Shown here: one piece after another, positions 34,402 through 43,618 of the stretch
Position numbering within the stretch: the first letter of the stretch is position 1
Layout: each line of letters begins with the position of its first letter
Source of the DNA: Prevotella sp. UBA2711
GTDB lineage: Bacteria; Bacteroidota; Bacteroidia; Bacteroidales; Bacteroidaceae
Direction: 5' to 3'
Assembly: GCA_002354095.1 (NCBI GenBank)
Contig: DEKX01000038.1
Location: forward strand, 86,073 to 150,072
Length of the DNA: 64,000 nucleotides
Program-made: the position numbers and the translations under genes
The notes under the pieces: generated by a model
Database searches by the model: none
What the model was told of the DNA's origin: nothing
Seen by the model: only the letters and a program-made list of their open reading frames with translations

Positions 34402-35901
34402 ATGATGAAGAAATTCGTATTAGCAACCTTCTTGGTTTTCAGCGCCTGCGCTTTGTTTGCCCAGGGATATCAAGTACCTAAGCGTGAATTCCGTGCAGCT
34501 TGGATACAGTGCGTAAACGGACAGTTTCAGAATATCGGTACACGGAAGATGCAGGAGACACTCACCTATCAGCTCGACGAACTGAAGAAAGACGGTGCCA
34601 ATGCCATCATATTCCAAGTCAGACCTGCGTGTGATGCCCTCTATCCCAGTAAGATAGAGCCTTGGAGCCATTTCCTGACCGGACAGCAGGGAAAAGCGCC
34701 GTCGCCTTATTGGGACCCCCTGCAATGGATGATTGACGAGTGTCATAAGCGTGGCATGGAACTGCACGCATGGATCAATCCTTATCGTGCCAAGTCGAAG
34801 TTGGCTTATGCCTTGGCTGATAATCACATATGCAAACAGCATCCGGAGCGTGCCTTTGAATACGACGGTCTGATGCTGCTTCATCCTGCCATGCAGGAAA
34901 ACCGTGACTATATCTGTACCATCGTGGAGGATATCCTGAACCGCTATGATGTGGACGGACTGCATATTGACGACTATTTCTATCCCTATCCCGTAGCAGG
35001 TGTGGAGATTCCCGATGAGAACCAGTTCAGGGCGAATCCCCAGGGCTATAGCAATAAGAACGACTGGCGCCGCCATCAGGTTGACTTGCTGATAGAACAA
35101 CTCTACAATACCATTCATCGGGTGAAGCCTTGGGTGAAATTCGGTGTGAGTCCGTTTGGTATCTATCGCAATCAGAAGAACGACCCGCGAGGCAGTAAGA
35201 CCAACGGCTTGCAGAACTACGACCAATTGTATGCCGACATTCTGTTGTGGATTGACAAGGGATGGGTTGACTATAACGTACCACAACTGTATTGGGAAAT
35301 GGGACATAAGGCTGCCGATTACACGGAGCTGATTCGCTGGTGGAACAAATACGCAGCAGGCAGGCCCTTGTATATTGGTGAGGACATAGAGCGCACCGTT
35401 AAACATGCCGATCCGAATAATCCACAGGTTCACCAGATGGCAGCCAAGATGCGACTGCACCAGGAGAATCCTGCCGTGAAGGGGACGGTGCTATGGTATG
35501 CCAAGGTGGCTGTTGACAATATCGGCAACTACGGTTCCAATCTCCGACAGGTGTATTGGCGCTATCCCGCCTTACAGCCACTGATGCCGCATATTGACGA
35601 CCAGGCGCCTAAAAAGGTACGCAAGCTGAAGGTTATCAAGATGGGACAGCAGCAAGTGCTGATGTGGACGGCTCCTAAGTTCAAGCGCTGGGACGATGAG
35701 GCACATCAGTATGTGGTGTACTGTTTCAAGAAGGGGGAAGACCTCCAGATTGACGATCCGTCGCATATCGTGACTATTACGAAAGAGAATTACTATGAGA
35801 TACCTTACTCGCTGGAGCCAGGGAAGTACGTCTATCTGGTAACAGCCCTCGACCGAATGCAGAACGAGAGCAAACCAGTGAAGAAGAAGGTGAAGCTATA
35901 G
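34402..35901 (+). CDS. Exported GHL10 (DUF187) glycoside hydrolase-like protein
   Basis: The 499-residue product has a signal peptide (MMKKFVLATFLVFSACALFAQG, with a Cys that might instead make it a lipoprotein) and a GHL10 barrel starting at FRAAWIQCVNGQ. Typical blocks include HAWINPYRA and DGLHIDDYFYPYP, where acidic residues may be catalytic, and GVSPFGIYRNQ. About 110 C-terminal residues form a fibronectin III-like module. GHL10 enzymes are thought to hydrolyse peptidoglycan or other glycans; activity here is inferred from family only. It is convergent with the LolC/E-like gene, nine bases away. Confidence 0.85.
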   Translation: MMKKFVLATFLVFSACALFAQGYQVPKREFRAAWIQCVNGQFQNIGTRKMQETLTYQLDELKKDGANAIIFQVRPACDALYPSKIEPWSHFLTGQQGKAPSPYWDPLQWMIDECHKRGMELHAWINPYRAKSKLAYALADNHICKQHPERAFEYDGLMLLHPAMQENRDYICTIVEDILNRYDVDGLHIDDYFYPYPVAGVEIPDENQFRANPQGYSNKNDWRRHQVDLLIEQLYNTIHRVKPWVKFGVSPFGIYRNQKNDPRGSKTNGLQNYDQLYADILLWIDKGWVDYNVPQLYWEMGHKAADYTELIRWWNKYAAGRPLYIGEDIERTVKHADPNNPQVHQMAAKMRLHQENPAVKGTVLWYAKVAVDNIGNYGSNLRQVYWRYPALQPLMPHIDDQAPKKVRKLKVIKMGQQQVLMWTAPKFKRWDDEAHQYVVYCFKKGEDLQIDDPSHIVTITKENYYEIPYSLEPGKYVYLVTALDRMQNESKPVKKKVKL

Positions 35902-35910
35902 AGTTGACCG

Positions 35911-37158
35911 TTACTCATACCTCATCGACTTGGATGGCTGAATGCGCGATACCAGGAAAGATGGGGCTATGAGTATGAAAACCGTGACGATGAGGGTCGC
36001 TACGTTCAGCAGGGCTATGAGTGGAATATTGAGTTCCATAGGAGCCGTGTCAACGTAATAGTTAGCGGGATCCAGGTGGATGAGTCCTGTGTATTGTTGT
36101 AGTAGGACGACACCTATCCCGATGATATTGCCCCACAGCATACCTCTGCCGATGATGAAAACGGCAAACCACAGGAAGGTGTGACGGATGCTCTTATTGC
36201 GGGCACCGAGGGCTTTGAGCAATCCAATCATCTGTGTGCGCTCCAGGATGATGATGAGCAGTCCGCTAATCATCGTAAAGCCAGCTACACAGACCATCAA
36301 CACAAGGATAATCCAAACGTTGATGTCGAGCAGCGACAGCCAGGAGAACACCTGTGGGTAGAGTTCCTGAACGGTACGTGAGGTCAGTATTTCGCCATGA
36401 TGGTCGGTATGCCGGTTGACCTTCTCAATCAGCACGTCTTCAGTAGCCTGCAACTGGCTGAAGTCTTTCACCAGGATTTCAGCCCCGCTGCACAGGTCGC
36501 TTTCCCAATTATTCAGTTTGACGGCTAATGGCATGTCAGTGAAGCAGAGCGTCTCATCAAACTGAGTCATATTGGTTTCGTAGATGGCTGCAACGGTGAA
36601 GCGGCGTGCTCTCACATTATTATAACTGATGAAATAGGCAAAAACCTTATCGCCCGCTTTCAGATGGAGCTTATTCGCCATCTTGCGGGAGATAACCACC
36701 TGATTGGAATTCTGCTTGCTGGAGAATTTAGGGAGCTTGCCCTCCACTAAATTTGACTCAAGGAAGTGAGTATCGTAATCTTCGCCGATGCCCTTCACGG
36801 CAACTCCCAGGAAATCCTGATCGGTCTTGAGAATACCCTGCGTCAGGGCAAAGCGTCCCACATGGCGCACACCGGGAATCTTTTGCAATACTTGTATCAA
36901 GGAATCGTCGATGCAGACGGGGTAGGGTGTAGTGCTTTGCGAAGCAATAAAACTCTCAACCTGAATATGGCTGCCGAAGCCTATCACCTTGTCCTGTATG
37001 GTATGTTTGAAACCGATGACGACGCTGACCGTGATAATCATCACAGCCAGACCGATAGCCACCCCAATGGTAGCTATACGAATGGCAGGGCGGCTGACTT
37101 TACGATGGTCGCCGTCGTCGGAATAAATCCTATTGGCAAGAAAAAGAGGCAGATTCAT
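35911..37158 (-). CDS. LolC/E-type ABC transporter permease (FtsX-like)
   Basis: The 415-residue product has one N-terminal membrane span (about 28-50), a periplasmic MacB-type core domain, and three C-terminal spans of the FtsX-like domain (VWIILVLMVCVAGFTMISGL and following). The block RTQMIGLLKALGARNKSIR is the coupling helix typical of LolC/LolE, which release lipoproteins from the inner membrane. No ATPase gene is adjacent, so its partner lies elsewhere. Its start overlaps the aminotransferase stop by four bases, so it is the second gene of a two-gene operon. Confidence 0.87.
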   Translation of the reverse strand: MNLPLFLANRIYSDDGDHRKVSRPAIRIATIGVAIGLAVMIITVSVVIGFKHTIQDKVIGFGSHIQVESFIASQSTTPYPVCIDDSLIQVLQKIPGVRHVGRFALTQGILKTDQDFLGVAVKGIGEDYDTHFLESNLVEGKLPKFSSKQNSNQVVISRKMANKLHLKAGDKVFAYFISYNNVRARRFTVAAIYETNMTQFDETLCFTDMPLAVKLNNWESDLCSGAEILVKDFSQLQATEDVLIEKVNRHTDHHGEILTSRTVQELYPQVFSWLSLLDINVWIILVLMVCVAGFTMISGLLIIILERTQMIGLLKALGARNKSIRHTFLWFAVFIIGRGMLWGNIIGIGVVLLQQYTGLIHLDPANYYVDTAPMELNIPLIALLNVATLIVTVFILIAPSFLVSRIQPSKSMRYE

Positions 37159-38354
37159 TCTGTTCGTCCCGGATAGGCTTCCAGTGCTTTGCGCAGTACG
37201 ATGAGAGCACGCTCCAAGTCTTCTTTCTTCAAGACATAAGCAATACGCACCTGATTGATGCCGGCACCTGGAGTGGTGTAGAAACCGGCGGCAGGAGCCA
37301 TCATCACCGTCTCGCCTTCATAATTGAAGTCGGCCAGACACCAGCGACAGAACTTCTCGGCGTCGTCAACAGGGAGTTTGGCTACCGTGTAGAAAGCGCC
37401 CATAGGAATAGGCGAGTAAACACCGGGAATACGGTTGAGACCGTCAATCAGACATTTACGGCGCTCTACATATTCGTCATAGACATCGCGATAATACTCT
37501 TCCGGCGCATCGAGCGAAGCCTCGGCTACAATCTGACCAATCAAGGGAGGCGACAGACGTGCCTGACAGAACTTCATGACCGCCTTGCGCACTTCCTGAT
37601 TCTTCGTGATGAGGGCACCGACGCGGATACCGCATTCGCTATAGCGCTTCGATACGGAGTCAATCAGAATGACGTTCTGTTCAATGCCCTCCAAGTGGCA
37701 GGCAGAGATGTAGGGCGAACCTGTGTAGATATACTCACGATACACTTCATCGGAGAAGAGGTAGAGATCGTATTTCTTCACCAAGTCGCGTATCTGGTTC
37801 ATCTCACGGCGTGTGTAAAGGTAGCCCGTAGGGTTGTTGGGGTTACAGATCATGATGGCACGTGTGCGGTCGTTGATCAGTTCCTCGAATTTCTCAACCT
37901 TGGGCAGCGAGAAACCTTCTTCAATCGTGGTGGCAATCGTACGGATTTTAGCACCCGCAGAGATGGCAAATGCCATATAGTTGGCGTAGGCTGGTTCGGG
38001 CACTATAATCTCGTCGCCCGGATTCAGACACGACAGGAAGGCAAACAGCACGGCTTCACTACCACCCGAAGTGATGATGATGTCGTCGGCTGTCACATTA
38101 ATATTATATTTCGCGTAATAGCTCACCAGTTTCTCACGATAGCTGAGATAGCCCTGCGAGGGAGAATACTCAAGAATCGTACGGTCTATTTGTTTCAAAG
38201 CATCAAGTCCCACCTGCGGAGTAGGCAGGTCGGGCTGTCCGATGTTCAAGTGGTACACTTTCGTACCGCGTTTTTTTGCAGCTGCGGCAAGTGGAGCAAG
38301 TTTACGAATAGGTGATTCGGGCATCTCCAGTCCGCGTACAGATATTTCCGGCAT
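37155..38354 (-). CDS. Pyridoxal-phosphate-dependent class I/II aminotransferase
   Basis: The 399-residue product shows the fold-type I aminotransferase layout: N-terminal block LNIGQPDLPTP, substrate loop SQGYLSYREKL, ICNPNNPTGYLY, and the PLP lysine in IDSVSKRYSECGIRVG. It resembles aspartate/aromatic aminotransferases (AAT I group), but the amino-acid substrate is not certain. It is the first gene of the operon with the LolC/E-like permease. A TACCTTTG box lies 27 bases upstream. Confidence 0.88.
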   Translation of the reverse strand: MPEISVRGLEMPESPIRKLAPLAAAAKKRGTKVYHLNIGQPDLPTPQVGLDALKQIDRTILEYSPSQGYLSYREKLVSYYAKYNINVTADDIIITSGGSEAVLFAFLSCLNPGDEIIVPEPAYANYMAFAISAGAKIRTIATTIEEGFSLPKVEKFEELINDRTRAIMICNPNNPTGYLYTRREMNQIRDLVKKYDLYLFSDEVYREYIYTGSPYISACHLEGIEQNVILIDSVSKRYSECGIRVGALITKNQEVRKAVMKFCQARLSPPLIGQIVAEASLDAPEEYYRDVYDEYVERRKCLIDGLNRIPGVYSPIPMGAFYTVAKLPVDDAEKFCRWCLADFNYEGETVMMAPAAGFYTTPGAGINQVRIAYVLKKEDLERALIVLRKALEAYPGRTE

Positions 38355-38381
38355 CTTAGTTTAATTTACGTAAATCGTCTG

Positions 38382-38389
38382 CAAAGGTA
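38382..38389 (-). promoter_or_regulatory. -7 promoter box (TACCTTTG) for the aminotransferase operon
   Basis: The minus strand reads TACCTTTG 27 bases upstream of the aminotransferase ATG, an exact consensus match. Confidence 0.6.
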
Positions 38390-38439
38390 CAAAATAATTC
38401 ATAATTCAGCCTTCATCCTTCATAATTATTTTAGTTTTA

Positions 38440-38471
38440 TTTGCCAATTTCATAAATTATGCTTACTTTTG
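38440..38471 (+). promoter_or_regulatory. Bacteroidetes promoter for the pseudokinase operon
   Basis: TTTG at 38440-38443 and TACTTTTG at 38464-38471 are separated by 20 bases, and the ATG at 38494 follows 22 bases later. Both elements fit the consensus. Confidence 0.7.
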
Positions 38472-38493
38472 CGCATCAAAACATCAAACTGAC

Positions 38494-39735
38494 ATGAATT
38501 ACGAAGAGCTAATTGCATCGCGTCGAGACGGGAAACTGAATAAGACTCGTCTGCCTATTGGAGATTACTACCGCCAGCAAATTGACGGCAAGTATCGTAG
38601 TGTAGTGGATATTGCTGCAGAGCTGAACAGTAATATCAAATTCAGTGAGGCACTGAAGGCTGAGTGTGAGCAGAATGCCTCTCTTACCAACCAGCACATT
38701 TTGCATTTCCGTCCGCAAACGGAGGGCCATGATATTGTGCGTTTGGAGATGGAACAGGGCCAGTACCAACCGTTGCAGCAGGTCTTGAATGATACGCCGG
38801 CTATCGTGGCTGAGCCTAATTTCATTGAGGAGTTTACCCGTCAGTTGTTGGAGACGGCTTCCTATCTGCACGAACAGGGAGTATTTGGCGTGTGCTATTC
38901 ACCGCAGACCATTTTCTTGCGCAAGGGCGATAATGCCGTATTGCTGACGCATGTAGGTTCGCATTATCTCTCGATGAGCGACCCGCAGCAAATCTATCAT
39001 GACGGATTGGAGGAATTTGTAGCTCCTGAAGTGATGAATAAAGGAGCGATTGATAATCGTTGTGATATTTATTCAATCGGTAGGTTGCTGCAGAAGGTTT
39101 TCGACCAGTCGGACATGCCATTGGAACTGCGTAAGGTGGTGAAGCGTGCCGTCAGTGAGTCGCCTGAAGACCGTTTCAATACGCCTGCCGATATGTTAGC
39201 CACTATCACGCGCAAGCGCAACACCTATCGTTCGTTCATTACGGGCATCATCGCTGTAGCTATTGCCGGCCTCGTTATTGCGCTCTATTTCGATATGATG
39301 CCGGAGAGTACTCCCGTAGAGTTTGTGAAGCCTGTTGAGCGTCAGGCAACGGACGATTTGTTGGATGACGGTTTCTCGCCTGAAGAATTAGGGGTTGTCA
39401 CTGATGGCGACTCATTGGTAGCAGCCGAGCGTGCAACGCAGGAGGAATACCAAGCCAAGGCGGAAGCTATTTTCCGTAAGCGTTATACGGAGGCAGCCGA
39501 CAAGATTCTTTCGAAGATATATAATAAGGATCGTATGAATGCCAGCGAGCAGAATTTCATGTCGCAAAGTGAATCAACGGTCGATGAACTGATGAAAGCC
39601 CAGCAGGAAATAGCCTCCGAATCGGCTTTAGACCCAGCAAAGAGTCAGTTGATAGCAACGGAGATTATTGAACGGCTGACGGAACAGAAGAAGAATGCCC
39701 TTGGCGGTTCTAATAGACGAGGAATACAGAAATAA
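38494..39735 (+). CDS. Membrane protein with a degenerate protein-kinase fold (pseudokinase)
   Basis: The 413-residue product has a cytoplasmic N-terminal region that reads like a eukaryotic-type kinase C-lobe, one membrane span (about 247-266) and a 145-residue extracytoplasmic helical tail. The APE motif is kept (VAPEV, 177-179), followed by DNRCDIYSIGRLL, a good helix-F match. However, the catalytic-loop HRD is replaced by GVCYSP (about 132-137) and DFG by THVG (152-155), and no convincing VAIK lysine is seen. I therefore infer a non-catalytic kinase-like scaffold. The tail is rich in Ala, Glu and Lys. DUF4494 and YggS-type genes follow on the same strand. Confidence 0.7.
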   Translation: MNYEELIASRRDGKLNKTRLPIGDYYRQQIDGKYRSVVDIAAELNSNIKFSEALKAECEQNASLTNQHILHFRPQTEGHDIVRLEMEQGQYQPLQQVLNDTPAIVAEPNFIEEFTRQLLETASYLHEQGVFGVCYSPQTIFLRKGDNAVLLTHVGSHYLSMSDPQQIYHDGLEEFVAPEVMNKGAIDNRCDIYSIGRLLQKVFDQSDMPLELRKVVKRAVSESPEDRFNTPADMLATITRKRNTYRSFITGIIAVAIAGLVIALYFDMMPESTPVEFVKPVERQATDDLLDDGFSPEELGVVTDGDSLVAAERATQEEYQAKAEAIFRKRYTEAADKILSKIYNKDRMNASEQNFMSQSESTVDELMKAQQEIASESALDPAKSQLIATEIIERLTEQKKNALGGSNRRGIQK

Positions 39736-39749
39736 AAATTAATATTAAT

Positions 39750-40217
39750 ATGAGATCAAGAACAGCAACCTGGTTTGAATGCAAAATCAGTTATGAGAAG
39801 ACCATGGAAGATGGTCTGCAGAAAAAAGTAAATGAGAACTATACTGTTGACGCGCTGAGCTTTACCGAGGCTGAAAAGCGTATCATGGAAGAAATGTCGA
39901 GCTATATCAGTGGCGAATTTTCGGTCAAGGACATCAAGATAGCACCCTATAAGGAGATTTTCTTCAGCGACGATCCTTCTGCCGACCGATGGTATAAGGC
40001 TAAATTGCAGTTTATCACCATCGACGAGAAGACCGAGAAGGAGAAGCGCAACAGTGTCAACTATCTGGTGCATGCCGCTACGCTGAAAGGTGCTGTAGGC
40101 AATATCGAAGAGGTGATGGGCGGTACCATGATTGACTATGTGATAGCAAGCGTTGCCGAAACCACGTTGATGGATGTTTTCGAATACGGAAAGAACGATA
40201 AGCCGGAGGTAGAATAA
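39750..40217 (+). CDS. DUF4494 family protein
   Basis: The 155-residue product matches the Bacteroidetes DUF4494 family: it begins MRSRTATWFECKISYEKT and contains VNENYTVDALSFTEAEKRI and INYLVHAATLKGAV-like blocks. No function is established. There is no signal peptide or membrane segment, so it is cytoplasmic. It lies 14 bases after the pseudokinase gene and two bases before the YggS-type gene, so the three are probably one transcript. Confidence 0.8.
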   Translation: MRSRTATWFECKISYEKTMEDGLQKKVNENYTVDALSFTEAEKRIMEEMSSYISGEFSVKDIKIAPYKEIFFSDDPSADRWYKAKLQFITIDEKTEKEKRNSVNYLVHAATLKGAVGNIEEVMGGTMIDYVIASVAETTLMDVFEYGKNDKPEVE

Positions 40218-40219
40218 CC

Positions 40220-40891
40220 ATGTATGATGTCAAAGGGAATTTAAGACAGGTGCTTGCTGACTTGCCCGAAGGCGTACGTCTGGTGGCTATCAGCAAGTAT
40301 CATCCTAATGAATATATAGAAGCCGCCTACCAGGAGGGGCAGCGCATTTTCGGCGAGAGCCACGAACAGGAACTGCGCCTGAAGGTAGAATCGCTCCCTA
40401 AGGATATCCGGTGGCATTTCATTGGTCACTTGCAGACCAATAAGGTGAAATACATTGCTCCCTATATCACGATGATTGAGGCTGTCGATTCGCTGAAACT
40501 CCTGAAAGAGATTGACAAACAGGCAGCAAAGTGTGGGCGCGTGATTGATGTTTTGCTCGAACTTCATATTGCTGAGGAAGAGACCAAATACGGGCTCACC
40601 CCGGTAGCCTGTATTCAATTGTTGGAGGATGGCGAATGGCGCGCCCTGCAGCATGTCCGTATCTGTGGACTGATGATGATGGCCTCTAATGTGGACGATG
40701 AACAGCAGATTCGTTCGGAGTTCCGCGTGGCTAAACAGCTCTTTGACGAGTGTAAAGAGCGATTCTTTTCCGACGAGCCTTCGTTCTGCGAACGATCCTG
40801 GGGCATGAGTCATGACTATAAAATAGCGGTAGAGGAGGGTAGTACTATGGTGCGTATAGGCACTACCATTTTCGGGCCGCGTGTCTATTGA
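40220..40891 (+). CDS. YggS-type pyridoxal-phosphate homeostasis protein
   Basis: The 223-residue product is a PLPBP/YggS family protein, a single-domain fold-type III PLP binder that affects vitamin B6 and amino-acid balance without a known enzymatic reaction. The PLP lysine is in RLVAISKYHPNEYI, and WHFIGHLQTNKVKYI and LMMMASNVDD are family blocks. It ends with GTTIFGPRVY, near-identical to the usual family terminus. It is the last gene of the pseudokinase transcript, followed by a strong terminator. Confidence 0.93.
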   Translation: MYDVKGNLRQVLADLPEGVRLVAISKYHPNEYIEAAYQEGQRIFGESHEQELRLKVESLPKDIRWHFIGHLQTNKVKYIAPYITMIEAVDSLKLLKEIDKQAAKCGRVIDVLLELHIAEEETKYGLTPVACIQLLEDGEWRALQHVRICGLMMMASNVDDEQQIRSEFRVAKQLFDECKERFFSDEPSFCERSWGMSHDYKIAVEEGSTMVRIGTTIFGPRVY

Positions 40892-40918
40892 TAAGGGGTT
40901 AACACTCCAGAACTTTTT

Positions 40919-40961
40919 CCACTGCACTCCAGTAAAAATTGGAGTGCAGTGGAATTTTTTT
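40919..40961 (+). terminator. Strong terminator after the YggS-type gene
   Basis: CCACTGCACTCCA (40919-40931) pairs perfectly with TGGAGTGCAGTGG (40940-40952), with an 8-base loop and then AATTTTTTT. Confidence 0.92.
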
Positions 40962-40973
40962 GGAGTGCACTCG

Positions 40974-41005
40974 AAAAAAAGGGGATACTCTTGCGAGAGT
41001 ACCCC
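40974..41005 (-). terminator. Terminator after the DUF4301 gene
   Basis: On the minus strand, GGGG-TACTCT pairs with AGAGTA-CCCC (one bulged base, four-base loop), followed by seven T. It lies 23 bases after the DUF4301 stop and back to back with the plus-strand terminator; a 10-bp palindrome GAGTGCACTC (40963-40972) sits between. Confidence 0.85.
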
Positions 41006-41027
41006 CTATACGATTTCATCATGATTC

Positions 41028-42545
41028 TTACTGATGCTGTTCGCGAAGCAAGTCGTTGACAGTCTTCACGGGATTGAACGTGCCCAGAGGAACCTCTACG
41101 AAAATGGTGTTCCAGTCGCTCATAGCACCATTCCAAAGTCCAGGCAACTCGAGGGCCTGCAGTTCCTTACCGGATTTCGACTTCTGAGAAATGAAACCGG
41201 TAGAAGGATCAACATACTTAGGCAGGTCGAAAGCCTGTCCCTTATAGTCCTTGACAGCGCAGACAAGGTCAACAGGATTGAAGTGAGTTCCCTTGGTGAA
41301 CATCTCCATATACTCCTTGTTGGATTTGTCAATCTGCGAACTTTCCAGAATCTGGAGTGATACGGTGCCGTCCTGATTGTAAGTAAGGAACGGACCACCA
41401 CCAGGTTCACCCACATTCTTCACAACACCGCATACGCGCATAGGGCGGTTCAGCTTGTTGCGCAGATAGATGACAAGGTCGGCATCCTCCAATTCCTTGA
41501 TATCAGCCTTGCGGCAGCAAAGGTCTTGCTGTACGAAGCGAATCATCTCCTCAATCTGCTCGTGAGTGTATTTACCAGTATCCAGCAGGCGCAGGTAGTC
41601 GAAGGCCTTAGCTTGCAGCGTTACGAGAACACCGGCAATGATTTGTTTCCACTCCACCGTTTCGGGTTTCAGGCGATCGGGCACCACGTTGTCGATGTTC
41701 TTGACGAAGATGACGTCTGCCTCAATCTCGTTCAGATTCTCAATCAGTGCGCCATGACCGCCAGGGCGGAACAGCAGAGAACCGTCCGAATTGCGGAATG
41801 GTGTGCCGTCAGGATTGGCAGCGATAGTATCGGTTGAAGGCTTCTGCTCAGAGAAGGTGATGTCATACTTGATGCCATATTTCTTAGCATAGATATCAGC
41901 CTTTTGAGCCACCTTCTGCTTGAAGAGCTCCATGTGCTCGTGTGAAACGGTGAAGTGCACGTGGGCCTCGCCGTTAGAAGCTGCATAAAGGGCACCCTCA
42001 ACGAGATGTTCCTCCATAGGCGTACGGGGTCCTTCTGCATAATTGTGGAACAAAAGCAGGCCCTTGGGCAGTTGACCGTAGTTCAGTCCTTCAGCCTTCA
42101 GCATGTTGGCTGCAACGGCTTTGTAGTTGCCCTCGGCAATGAGTGCTTTGATACCTTTGCCTTCGTTCTTCTGGCAGGCTGCATCCAATTCGCAATAGAA
42201 AGCAAATTTCTCGATGTTGTCGAAATACTTTTTTTCAAAATCGGTAGAAGGCGTGTCATAGTCAGCATCTACAAAGGCAAACATGTCTTTGAACATGCGG
42301 CTGGCTGCTCCTGAAGCAGGAACAAACTTGACAACGCGCTTGCCGGCGGCTTTATATTGTTCCCAAGCATTCACATACTGCTTGCGCTCCTCCTCGTTAG
42401 GGGCTACAATGCCACGGCCAATAGCTGCGGCAGCCTCCAATTTCAGGAAGGGGAAACCGGTTTTGAACTCTCCGAGCTGACGCTCAATCTGTGCTTCACT
42501 GATGCCCTTCTGGGCCAATTGTTTCAGGTCTTGTTGTGATAACAT
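41028..42545 (-). CDS. DUF4301 family protein
   Basis: The 505-residue product matches DUF4301, a Bacteroidetes-rich family with a nucleotidyltransferase-like fold. Blocks seen are VKFVPASGAASRMFKDMF, a glycine/serine loop like that of sugar-phosphate pyrophosphorylases, and FRPGGHGALIENLNEI. Its role is unknown; a sugar-nucleotide transferase function is inferred only. It starts at an ATG 33 bases after a TAACTTTG box and is transcribed alone, divergent from fabD. Confidence 0.82.
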   Translation of the reverse strand: MLSQQDLKQLAQKGISEAQIERQLGEFKTGFPFLKLEAAAAIGRGIVAPNEEERKQYVNAWEQYKAAGKRVVKFVPASGAASRMFKDMFAFVDADYDTPSTDFEKKYFDNIEKFAFYCELDAACQKNEGKGIKALIAEGNYKAVAANMLKAEGLNYGQLPKGLLLFHNYAEGPRTPMEEHLVEGALYAASNGEAHVHFTVSHEHMELFKQKVAQKADIYAKKYGIKYDITFSEQKPSTDTIAANPDGTPFRNSDGSLLFRPGGHGALIENLNEIEADVIFVKNIDNVVPDRLKPETVEWKQIIAGVLVTLQAKAFDYLRLLDTGKYTHEQIEEMIRFVQQDLCCRKADIKELEDADLVIYLRNKLNRPMRVCGVVKNVGEPGGGPFLTYNQDGTVSLQILESSQIDKSNKEYMEMFTKGTHFNPVDLVCAVKDYKGQAFDLPKYVDPSTGFISQKSKSGKELQALELPGLWNGAMSDWNTIFVEVPLGTFNPVKTVNDLLREQHQ

Positions 42546-42578
42546 AATATTAAAACTTAATTAGTAGATTCTAACTTG

Positions 42579-42586
42579 CAAAGTTA
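42579..42586 (-). promoter_or_regulatory. -7 promoter box (TAACTTTG) for the DUF4301 gene
   Basis: The minus strand reads TAACTTTG 33 bases upstream of the ATG at 42545. Confidence 0.6.
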
Positions 42587-42648
42587 TGGTTTTTTGGTGA
42601 TAACACCAAATGTTTGAGCAAATATTCTTTACTTTACCAAATATTTCG

Positions 42649-42656
42649 TACCTTTG
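42649..42656 (+). promoter_or_regulatory. -7 promoter box (TACCTTTG) for fabD
   Basis: TACCTTTG lies 51 bases upstream of the fabD ATG; the leader is AT-rich with no Shine-Dalgarno motif. Confidence 0.6.
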
Positions 42657-42707
42657 CAGCGAAATTTGAAAGAATTAATGGAATTAATCAAATAAATTAA
42701 AAAGAAA

Positions 42708-43595
42708 ATGAAAGCATTTGTTTTTCCCGGACAGGGAGCTCAGTTCGTAGGAATGGGTAAAGACCTCTACGACAACAACACCACAGCCAAAGAACTTTTT
42801 GAGAAAGCCAACGAAATTCTTGGCTATCGTATAACCGACATCATGTTTGCGGGTACTGATGAGGATTTGAAGCAGACTAAGGTTACTCAGCCTGCCGTAT
42901 TCTTGCATTCAGTAATTTCTGCCATCTGTATGGGCGACAAGTTCCAGCCAGAGATGACAGCCGGCCATTCATTAGGTGAATTCTCGGCTTTGGTAGCTGC
43001 TGGTGCATTGAGTTTCGAGGATGGTCTGAAACTGGTGTATGCCCGTGCAATGGCTATGCAGAAGGCATGTGAGGCTCAGCCTTCAACGATGGCTGCTATC
43101 ATTGGTCTGCCTGACGAGAAAGTAGAGGAAGTTTGTGCAGGTATTAATCGCGAGGGACATATCGTGGTATGTGCCAACTATAACAATCCTGGTCAGTTGG
43201 TTATCTCTGGTGATATCGAAGCTATCAATGAGGCTTGCGAACAGCTGAAGGCTGCTGGTGCAAAGCGTGCTCTGCCTCTGAAGGTGGGTGGCGCATTCCA
43301 CTCTCCTTTGATGCAACCAGCCAAGGACGAACTGCAGGCTGCTATTGAGAAGACTGAAGTGAAGACTCCAAAATGTCCTGTTTATCAGAATGTTGACGGA
43401 AAGCCACATACTGACCCCGCTGAAATCAAGGCAAACCTGATTGCTCAGTTAACAAGCTCTGTACGCTGGACACAGTGTGTTCAGAATATGATTGCCGATG
43501 GTGCTGACGATTTCACAGAGTGCGGACCAGGTAAGGCTTTGCAGGGCATGATTGCCAAGATTAACAAGGAAGTTAGCGCTCACGGAATTGAGTAA
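42708..43595 (+). CDS. fabD: ACP S-malonyltransferase
   Basis: FabD moves malonate from CoA to acyl carrier protein for fatty-acid synthesis in the cytoplasm. The 295-residue product starts KAFVFPGQGAQFVGMG, has the nucleophile Ser88 in GHSLGE, the partner His in GGAFHSPLM (about 201) and the C-terminal ECGPGKALQGMI. The length and motifs are typical. It starts the fabD-amylase-AlaX cluster; the GH13 gene begins 23 bases later. Confidence 0.96.
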   Translation: MKAFVFPGQGAQFVGMGKDLYDNNTTAKELFEKANEILGYRITDIMFAGTDEDLKQTKVTQPAVFLHSVISAICMGDKFQPEMTAGHSLGEFSALVAAGALSFEDGLKLVYARAMAMQKACEAQPSTMAAIIGLPDEKVEEVCAGINREGHIVVCANYNNPGQLVISGDIEAINEACEQLKAAGAKRALPLKVGGAFHSPLMQPAKDELQAAIEKTEVKTPKCPVYQNVDGKPHTDPAEIKANLIAQLTSSVRWTQCVQNMIADGADDFTECGPGKALQGMIAKINKEVSAHGIE

Positions 43596-43604
43596 TTGTA
43601 TATT

Positions 43605-43613
43605 AGAAGGAGG
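43605..43613 (+). promoter_or_regulatory. Shine-Dalgarno-like site before the GH13 gene
   Basis: AGAAGGAGG lies five bases before the GH13 ATG. Such a strong site is rare in this window, where start codons mostly follow AT-rich sequence. Confidence 0.6.
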
Positions 43614-43618
43614 ACGAT

